This document shows, in pieces, positions 6,109 through 11,036 of a stretch of DNA of 11,036 bases. The stretch is taken from contig CANOGI010000058.1 in the NCBI GenBank assembly GCA_947565475.1, positions 1 through 11,036 of the forward strand, in the 5' to 3' direction. The notes beneath the pieces were generated by a model. It did not search any database. It was given only the letters and a program-made list of their open reading frames with translations, and was not told where the DNA came from. Both the position numbers and the translations under genes were made by a program. Each line of letters begins with the position of its first letter. Position 1 is the first letter of the stretch. The DNA comes from an uncultured Eubacteriaceae bacterium. GTDB taxonomy: Bacteria; Bacillota; Clostridia; Lachnospirales; CAG-274.

Positions 6109-7266
6109 ATGGGGCTTGATTTTAGCAAAGCCACAAAAACGCAAACAGATGCTGAGGTGAATCATAATATTGATGAAAATCAAACTGATATTGAGGTTGT
6201 CGAACAATATGATATTGTCGCCGACAGACAGCGCATGAATGAGACTCTTGTCAATTCGGCGGAGGTTGATTCTCTTGTGAGTACTATTGAGGTGAATAAT
6301 CTTGAGACTATTGTTTCTTTCGGGGCGGAAGCGGCGGAGGAAATCTCAAAGGCCTCGGATATTGTTCTTAATAATACGAATTTATCGCAGCTTGACGATT
6401 CAAGTGAAATGCTTAACACTTTGGCGAAGATAATGTCTAAATTTGATATTGAGGAAATTAAGGAAAATCCTGGTTTTTTTGGAAGGTTATTTGGAAGTTT
6501 AAGAAAGCAACTGGATAAAATTTTGGCGAAATATCATACAATGGGCGAGGAAGTTGACAAGATTTACGTTCAGCTAAAACAGTATGAATCGGAAATTAAA
6601 AAGTCCAACAGAAATTTAAATCAAATGTTTGACGCTAATGTTGAGTATTATCATCAGCTTGTTAAATATATATTAGCCGGAGAGCAGGGGTGCAAGGAGA
6701 TTGAGGAATATATAACTAAAAGAGAGGATGATATGCGTTCATCAGGCGATAACTCAATTCAATTTGAAATTCAGGGACTTCAGCAGGCTCTGATGATGCT
6801 CGAACAGAGAACACAGGATTTGAGAACCGCTGAAAATATCGCTATGCAGTCCATTCCTATGATTAAAACCATGGAATTCAGCAATATGAATTTAGTGAGA
6901 AAAATTAATTCGGCGTTTATTATTACTCTTCCTGTTTTTAAACAGGCTCTTGCGCAGGCTATCATGCTTAAAAGGCAGAAACTCCAGGCGGAAGCTATGT
7001 CGGCTCTTGATGAGAAGACTAATGAAATGTTAATTAAAAACGCGAGAAACACAGTTGAGCAGTCTAAAATGACAGCTAAGCTCGCCTCCGGCAGTTCTAT
7101 TAAAATAGAAACTCTGGAAACAACATGGAGAACTATTGTTAATGGCATTGAGGAAACGAAGCAAATTCAGGAAAATGCTAAGAGACAGCGTGTGGCTGAC
7201 AAGGCAAGGCTTGAGACTATTAAAACGGAGTTTAATAAAAAATACAGTATGCCAGACAAAAAATAA
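6109..7266 (+). CDS. telA: TelA / YceH family toxic anion resistance protein
   Basis: The 385-residue, helical, charged protein belongs to the TelA family (KlaA/TelA, B. subtilis YceH). Recognisable parts are the ENPGFFGRLFGSLRK motif at about residues 119-133, long amphipathic helices with coiled-coil character (about 145-250), the MQSIPMIKTMEFSN segment (about 246-259), and the conserved core ALAQAIMLKRQKLQAEAMSA followed by EMLIKNA (about 280-312). Family members give resistance to tellurite and other toxic anions and take part in envelope-stress tolerance; the mechanism is not settled. There is no signal peptide or membrane segment, so it should be cytosolic or peripheral. ATG 6109 is preferred over the in-frame TTG at 6103 because AAGGGGTGG (6094-6102) is 6 nt from it. 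It begins 2 nt after the yceG stop, so the two genes are tightly linked. The N-terminal 100 residues are acidic and poorly conserved in style. Confidence 0.93.
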   Translation: MGLDFSKATKTQTDAEVNHNIDENQTDIEVVEQYDIVADRQRMNETLVNSAEVDSLVSTIEVNNLETIVSFGAEAAEEISKASDIVLNNTNLSQLDDSSEMLNTLAKIMSKFDIEEIKENPGFFGRLFGSLRKQLDKILAKYHTMGEEVDKIYVQLKQYESEIKKSNRNLNQMFDANVEYYHQLVKYILAGEQGCKEIEEYITKREDDMRSSGDNSIQFEIQGLQQALMMLEQRTQDLRTAENIAMQSIPMIKTMEFSNMNLVRKINSAFIITLPVFKQALAQAIMLKRQKLQAEAMSALDEKTNEMLIKNARNTVEQSKMTAKLASGSSIKIETLETTWRTIVNGIEETKQIQENAKRQRVADKARLETIKTEFNKKYSMPDKK

Positions 7267-7279
7267 TAATTATTTTTTT
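7265..7279 (+). terminator. Weak possible terminator at the end of telA
   Basis: The palindrome AATAATTATT (7265-7274) runs straight into a run of seven T (7273-7279). It has no loop and no G-C pair, so it is a poor terminator; some read-through into terD is likely. Confidence 0.25.
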
Positions 7280-7318
7280 ACCGATTGAAAGTTTTCTGTT
7301 TATTTTTAAGCGGGTGTT

Positions 7319-7362
7319 TACTCTAAGTATAAAAACGCTTTAAAACGTCATGGGTTAGAGTA
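7319..7362 (+). repeat. Inverted repeat in the terD leader
   Basis: TACTCTAA (7319-7326) and TTAGAGTA (7355-7362) are a perfect 8-bp inverted repeat with a 28-nt gap. A competing pairing is AAGCG with CGCTT around the left arm. It could be an operator or part of a structured 5' leader; it does not match the yybP-ykoY (manganese) riboswitch consensus that precedes some TerC or P-ATPase genes. Confidence 0.4.
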
Positions 7363-7366
7363 TTTT

Positions 7367-7397
7367 TATAAAATAAAAACAAAAATAGTATTTTATA
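7367..7397 (+). repeat. AT-only inverted repeat in the terD leader
   Basis: TATAAAATA (7367-7375) and TATTTTATA (7389-7397) form a perfect 9-bp inverted repeat with a 13-nt loop. It would be thermally weak and could be a protein-binding site or chance in AT-rich DNA. Confidence 0.35.
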
Positions 7398-7415
7398 ACG
7401 CGGTAAGTTTTAAGG

Positions 7416-7449
7416 TTGGAACGTTTAAGAGTTTTTAATTTTATATAAA
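7416..7449 (+). promoter_or_regulatory. Possible promoter region for the terD genes
   Basis: TTGGAA (7416-7421) could be a -35 box, and TTTATATAAA (7440-7449) offers several poor -10 choices at 18-22 bp spacing. The 207-bp gap before the first terD makes a separate promoter likely, but no clean match to a sigma-A, SigB or extracytoplasmic-function sigma consensus is visible. Confidence 0.3.
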
Positions 7450-7473
7450 GAAAAGAATAGGAGGATTTTTATT

Positions 7474-8055
7474 ATGGCTATTAATTTATCCAAAGGACAG
7501 AAAGTTGACTTAACAAAAGGAAATCCAGGGCTTAAAAAAATTATGGTTGGTTTGGGCTGGGATGTCAACGCTTTTGATTCGGGATTTGACTTTGACTTGG
7601 ATGCCGCTGCTTTTATGTTAGGCGAGAACGGCAAATGCCCATCTGAAAAAGAATTTATTTTTTATGGAAATCTTACCCATCAGAGCGAGGCTGTTAAACA
7701 TATGGGAGATAACTTAACAGGCGAGGGAGACGGAGACGATGAGCAAATTCAAATTGATTTAAGCAAAATTCCGTCTAATATTTCTAAAATCGCCTTTACC
7801 GTAACTATTTATGATGCGGAGATAAGAAAGCAAAATTTTGGACAGGTCTCTAATTCTTTTATAAGGATGGTTGATGAGACGACAGGAAGAGAGATAATCA
7901 GATATGATTTAGGCGAGGATTTTTCTATTGAAACAGCTGTTGTTGTAGGCGAGCTTTATAAAAATAACGGGGAATGGAAATTCAACGCTATAGGAAGCGG
8001 GTTTCAAGGCGGTTTGGCAGCTTTATGCGGTCATTATGGTATAGAAGTGGCGTAG
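7474..8055 (+). CDS. terD: TerD-family calcium-binding stress protein, copy 1
   Basis: The 193-residue protein is full length for the family and starts MAINLSKGQK behind a perfect AGGAGG (7459-7464) at 9 nt. Diagnostic segments are VGLGWD (25-30), the acidic loop DFDLDAAAF (39-47), HMGDNLTGEGDGDDEQI (76-92), QNFGQVSNSFIR (120-131), YDLGEDFSIETAV (144-156) and the C-terminal NGEWKFNAIGSG. TerD proteins form a beta-sandwich that binds Ca2+ through the acidic loops, which are intact here. They act in the cytosol in resistance to tellurite, oxidative and other stresses. It is the first of three tandem paralogues, 15 nt before the next. It is closest to copy 2 and to B. subtilis YceD/YceE. The leader upstream suggests that the terD group can be expressed separately from telA. 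Confidence 0.95.
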   Translation: MAINLSKGQKVDLTKGNPGLKKIMVGLGWDVNAFDSGFDFDLDAAAFMLGENGKCPSEKEFIFYGNLTHQSEAVKHMGDNLTGEGDGDDEQIQIDLSKIPSNISKIAFTVTIYDAEIRKQNFGQVSNSFIRMVDETTGREIIRYDLGEDFSIETAVVVGELYKNNGEWKFNAIGSGFQGGLAALCGHYGIEVA

Positions 8056-8070
8056 AAAGGGGAATTTATA

Positions 8071-8652
8071 ATGCCTGTTAATTTATCAAAAGGTCAAAAA
8101 GTAAGTATTACGAAAGGTAATCCTGGATTGTCCAGAGTTGTGGTAGGATTAGGCTGGGACGTCAATCAATTTGACACAGGCGGTGATTTTGATTTAGACG
8201 CCGCCGCTTTTTTACTGAATGATACAGGGAAGGTTTCTAAATCAGAGGATTTTGTTTTTTTTGGGAATTTAAAACATTCTTCGGGAAGCGTACAGCATAT
8301 GGGTGATAATTTGACGGGAGCGGGAGATGGCGACGATGAACAAATAAAAGTAAACCTCTCTATGGTACCACAAGAAATTAATAAAATCGCTTTTACCGCC
8401 ACAATTTATGAGGCGGAGCAAAGACGGCAAAATTTCGGACAGGTTAATAACGCTTTTATCAGAATTTATAATGAGGACAACGGCGAGGAATTACTGAGAT
8501 ATGATTTAGGCGAGGATTTCTCTATTGAAACGGCGGTTGTTTTTGGGGAACTTTATAAAAATAACGGGGAATGGAAATTTAACGCTATAGGTAGCGGCTA
8601 TCAAGGCGGTTTAGCGGCGTTATGCGCTAATTACGGCGTTGAAGTAGAATAA
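8071..8652 (+). CDS. terD: TerD-family calcium-binding stress protein, copy 2
   Basis: The protein is 193 residues, the same length as copy 1 and alignable to it without gaps; roughly two thirds of the residues agree. AAAGGGG (8056-8062) lies 8 nt before the ATG. The Ca2+-binding acidic segments DFDLDAAAF and HMGDNLTGAGDGDDEQI are intact. Residues 143-185 differ from copy 1 at only two positions, and there the DNA is about 91% identical over 100 bp, unlike the more diverged N-terminal half. Such local similarity fits a tandem duplication followed by gene conversion or strong selection. Differences from copy 1 cluster in the loops (about residues 49-75 and 132-142), which may tune metal or partner binding. 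It is probably translated from the same message as its neighbours. Confidence 0.95.
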   Translation: MPVNLSKGQKVSITKGNPGLSRVVVGLGWDVNQFDTGGDFDLDAAAFLLNDTGKVSKSEDFVFFGNLKHSSGSVQHMGDNLTGAGDGDDEQIKVNLSMVPQEINKIAFTATIYEAEQRRQNFGQVNNAFIRIYNEDNGEELLRYDLGEDFSIETAVVFGELYKNNGEWKFNAIGSGYQGGLAALCANYGVEVE

Positions 8653-8654
8653 AC

Positions 8655-8661
8655 GGAGGTG
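8655..8661 (+). promoter_or_regulatory. Ribosome binding site that decides the start of the third terD gene
   Basis: GGAGGTG sits 8 nt before ATG 8670. The in-frame GTG at 8661 is part of this site and therefore cannot be the start. Confidence 0.75.
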
Positions 8662-8669
8662 TGCTAAAT

Positions 8670-9260
8670 ATGGCTATTAGTTTACAAAAGGGTCAAAAGG
8701 TTAGTTTATCAAAGGAGAATAAGAATCTTTCTGTTGTTGTCATAGGTTTGGGCTGGGACGAGGCCCCCCGGCAGAAAAAAGGTTTTTTCGCTCCGAAGCC
8801 ACAGCCGATTGACTGTGATGCCTCGGCATTGCTTTTAAAAAATGGTAAATTAATATCAAAAGACGATATTGTGTTTTTTGGAAATTTACAACATAAATCG
8901 GGAACGATAAAACATATGGGAGACAACCTGACAGGTGCTGGCGAAGGGGACGATGAGCAAATTGTTGTTGATTTGTCAAGCGTTCCTAACGATTATGACA
9001 AAATTGTCATTGTTGTTAATATTTATGAGGCGTTTAAAAGAAATCAAAATTTTGGAATGATTCAGAACGCTTTTATAAGAATTGTTGACGGTAAAACAAA
9101 TCAAGAAATGTGCAAATATAATCTTACTGAAGATTATTCAGGAATGACAGCTATGATTTTCGGTGAGGTTTACAGACATAACGGTGAATGGAAGTTCAAC
9201 GCTATAGGGCAGGGAACAACAGACGCCAGTCTTGGCGAGCTCGCTAACAGATATATATAA
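8670..9260 (+). CDS. terD: TerD-family protein, YceC type, copy 3
   Basis: The 196-residue protein begins MAISLQKGQKVSLSKENKNL. It keeps GLGWD, HMGDNLTGAGEGDDEQI, NFGMIQNAFIRIVDG and NGEWKFNAIGQG. It differs from copies 1 and 2 by an insertion with GFFAPKPQPIDCDASALLL at about residues 37-55, where the usual DFDLDAAAF is replaced by IDCDASALLL, and by the ending LGELANRYI. From memory these features match B. subtilis YceC, which has a glycine/FF insertion at the same place. The acidic loop keeps two aspartates and the GDDEQI loop is intact, so Ca2+ binding is plausible but may differ. The insertion is encoded by DNA with three homopolymer runs of six (8764-8788). The P-type ATPase follows after 125 bp. 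Confidence 0.93.
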   Translation: MAISLQKGQKVSLSKENKNLSVVVIGLGWDEAPRQKKGFFAPKPQPIDCDASALLLKNGKLISKDDIVFFGNLQHKSGTIKHMGDNLTGAGEGDDEQIVVDLSSVPNDYDKIVIVVNIYEAFKRNQNFGMIQNAFIRIVDGKTNQEMCKYNLTEDYSGMTAMIFGEVYRHNGEWKFNAIGQGTTDASLGELANRYI

Positions 9261-9315
9261 GCTAAGGCTTTAGGACACTATGATAGATTATTTTAAGGTA
9301 AAAGATAAAATGATT

Positions 9316-9346
9316 TGTCTGATATATTCTTAGACATAAAAGAATA
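9316..9346 (+). other. Two mutually exclusive hairpins before the P-type ATPase gene
   Basis: TATTCTT (9325-9331) can pair with AAGAATA (9340-9346), and TGTCT (9316-9320) with AGACA (9332-9336). The two stems share bases and cannot both form, which is the layout of a switch, but both are short. No T-run follows, so neither is a clear terminator, and there is no good promoter in the 125-bp gap. The ATPase may be read from the terD message. Confidence 0.3.
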
Positions 9347-9385
9347 GTACGGCTATTTTATTGTTTTGACATAGGAGGATATTAT

Positions 9386-11036
9386 ATGAAGTTTGTCGGA
9401 CTTACGAGCAAGGAAGTGGAAACTTCACGCTCAAAATACGGTTCTAATCAGATTCCGGATTCTGAGCCAACGACGTTTTGGCAGGAATTTAAAGAAACTT
9501 TCAGCGACCCAATGATTAAGATATTGTTAGCTATCGCCGCTATTATGATTATAATGTGGATTTTTAATTACGCTGATATTTATGAGCCTTTAGGAACTAT
9601 TGTCGCGGTTTTAATCGTGGCTTTTGTTTCCGCTAAAACAGGCGTTGCCAGCGACACAAAATACAGAGAACTTAAAAACAGCACAAAAAAAGACCAGTGT
9701 AAGGTTTACAGAGATGGTGTTGTTAAAGTTATAGATGTAGATGAAGTTGTTGTGGGGGATAAAGTACTTTTACAGTCAGGGGATAAAATTCCCGCCGACG
9801 GTGTTTTGATTTCAGGCAATCTCCGTATTGACAACTCAGCTTTAAACGGTGAGGCGGAAGAGTGTAAAAAAACAGAAGCGCCAGAGAATTTTCAGCTTTC
9901 AGAAGATATTACAGGCGATACTTTTGTTGATAAACACTCCTTATTCAGGGGTGCTGTTGTGTTTGACGGCGAAGGTGTTTTAGATGTAAGAAAAGTCGGT
10001 CTTGAAACTATGATGGGTAAGATGGCTGAGGAAATGCAGGAAGATGAACCGGATTCTCCGCTTAAAGTTAAACTTACCAAGTTGGCGAGTCAAATTTCAA
10101 CTTTTGGTTATATAGGGGCGATTGTTATTGCTGTATTGTATTTGGGTTATTTTATAATTAATACAGACGGCGGTTTTAATGGATTTTTCGCTCAGGATTT
10201 TCAGGTGATTTTTAAAAAAATTGTTGAGGCTGTTTCTCTCGCTGTTGTAATTATTGTATGTGCTGTGCCCGAGGGATTGCCATTGATGATTTCTTTAGTG
10301 CTTATGCGCAATACAAGCAAAATGCTTGACCATAATGTACTTGTGAGAAAAGCCGAGGGTATTGAGACGGCTGGTTCTTTAAATATTTTATTCAGCGATA
10401 AAACGGGAACTATTACTAAAGGTATGCTTGAGGTTGTTGATTTCTTTACTGCTGACGGAAAATCAATTAATATTTCTGAGTTTAATAAATATAGCAAAAT
10501 TAAAGAGCTTGTCGATTTCGCTATTGGTAAAAATACTCAGTCTATGTTTGACTCGGAACATAAGGTTATTGGGGGAAACGCTACCGACCAGGCTTTAATG
10601 AAGTTTATCGGCGAGGAAGTTTATGTTAAATTAAATTCTGACGGTAAAAATTCCGTATCTGATTTTCAAAGCTTTAACTCAACGAATAAGTTCAGTCAGG
10701 CAAGAATTGATAGCGTTGGGAAAACATTTTATAAGGGAGCCCCTGAAAGGCTTCTTGAGAAAGCTTCTAAATATTTAGATAGCGACGGAGAAATCAAAAA
10801 TATTAATAAGGAAGTTTTAGATAAAAAAATTGACAGTCTGGCGGAAAAGGCTATGCGGGTACTCGCTTTTGGATACTCCGAAAGTAAACTTACTCAAAAC
10901 TCTATTAATGATGATATTGTGATTATAGGTTTTGTTGGAATTCGAGATGATGTGAGAGCTGAGGCGAAAGAGGCTATTGAGGAAGTTCAGAACGCCGGTA
11001 TTCAGGTTGTTATGATTACGGGAGACAGGCTGGAGA
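9386..11036 (+). CDS. P-type Ca2+-ATPase-like cation pump (3' truncated by window edge)
   Basis: The frame starts at ATG 9386 with AGGAGG 7 nt upstream and runs open to the right edge (550 codons of an expected 850-900). Motifs in order: an N-terminal cation-ATPase segment (YGSNQIPDSEP, 18-28), two membrane segments (about 44-62 and 67-86), the actuator domain with GDKIPADG (132-139), the fourth membrane segment with VCAVPEGLPL (291-300), the phosphorylation site SDKTGTIT with Asp338, the nucleotide-binding KGAPE (450-454), and the hinge MITGDR (543-548). PEGLPL points to Ca2+ pumps of the SERCA/PMCA type. Two core motifs depart from consensus: TGES of the actuator reads NGEA (154-157), though the key Glu156 is kept, and DPxR reads DDVR (521-524). 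It sits behind Ca2+-binding TerD genes and may supply or remove the ion they sense. Confidence 0.92.
   Translation, partial: MKFVGLTSKEVETSRSKYGSNQIPDSEPTTFWQEFKETFSDPMIKILLAIAAIMIIMWIFNYADIYEPLGTIVAVLIVAFVSAKTGVASDTKYRELKNSTKKDQCKVYRDGVVKVIDVDEVVVGDKVLLQSGDKIPADGVLISGNLRIDNSALNGEAEECKKTEAPENFQLSEDITGDTFVDKHSLFRGAVVFDGEGVLDVRKVGLETMMGKMAEEMQEDEPDSPLKVKLTKLASQISTFGYIGAIVIAVLYLGYFIINTDGGFNGFFAQDFQVIFKKIVEAVSLAVVIIVCAVPEGLPLMISLVLMRNTSKMLDHNVLVRKAEGIETAGSLNILFSDKTGTITKGMLEVVDFFTADGKSINISEFNKYSKIKELVDFAIGKNTQSMFDSEHKVIGGNATDQALMKFIGEEVYVKLNSDGKNSVSDFQSFNSTNKFSQARIDSVGKTFYKGAPERLLEKASKYLDSDGEIKNINKEVLDKKIDSLAEKAMRVLAFGYSESKLTQNSINDDIVIIGFVGIRDDVRAEAKEAIEEVQNAGIQVVMITGDRLE

Noticed and set aside
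6780..7148. 122-codon - strand frame inside telA
   Set aside because: Antisense to the conserved telA core; its hydrophobic composition is a by-product of the helical charged codons of telA.
7267..7473. yybP-ykoY (manganese) riboswitch before terD, and a SigB-type promoter (GTTTAT...GGGTGT)
   Set aside because: The conserved riboswitch loops are not present, and the SigB-like halves are only 8 bp apart instead of 13-15.
9366..9371. TTGACA as a -35 box for the ATPase gene
   Set aside because: It is only 15 bp before the ATG, so any -10 would fall inside the coding region; no TATAAT-like sequence is found there.

Overview
The window is AT-rich, with almost all genes on the + strand, strong AGGAGG-type ribosome binding sites and many AGA and TTA codons. 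This points to a low-GC Firmicute, probably a gut-type member of the Clostridia. The species cannot be named from the sequence alone. The centre of the window is a Ter (tellurium-resistance-type) stress-response locus, comparable to the Bacillus subtilis yceC-yceH group but rearranged and carrying extra genes.

Layout. 1-170: the last 55 codons of a DNA methyltransferase / restriction-modification protein of the MmeI-like type. 171-490: non-coding, with a possible gene remnant and an AT-rich hairpin. 491-1321: a short DUF445 (YheB-like) membrane protein. 1322-1651: non-coding and mostly filled by an unusual hairpin-rich repeat element with two diverged 42-bp direct repeats. 1652-3067: a fusion protein with a YceG-like N-terminal domain and a C-terminal HtrA/trypsin-like serine protease. 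3231-3815: a rhomboid intramembrane protease behind a near-consensus promoter. 3833-6106: a full YceG-family protein (757 aa), which by eye consists of three diverged copies of one domain. 6109-7266: TelA (YceH-like). 7267-7473: a leader region with inverted repeats. 7474-8055, 8071-8652 and 8670-9260: three tandem TerD-family genes, the third of the YceC type. 9386-11036: a P-type Ca2+-ATPase-like pump that runs off the right edge.

How the genes may work together. TerD proteins are cytoplasmic Ca2+-binding proteins, TelA is a toxic-anion/envelope-stress protein, and YceG is a conserved partner of both in Firmicutes. TerC, the usual membrane partner, is absent from the visible part. The membrane parts here are a rhomboid protease, a DUF445 protein and a Ca2+-type P-ATPase. 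The least ordinary point is that the YceG-type domain occurs four times: three times in YceG and once joined to a soluble protease. With the rhomboid next to it, this suggests a Ter system that includes a proteolytic branch, for example a sensor or effector that cleaves on stress. That role is inference. The domain similarity and the catalytic residues can be read in the sequence.
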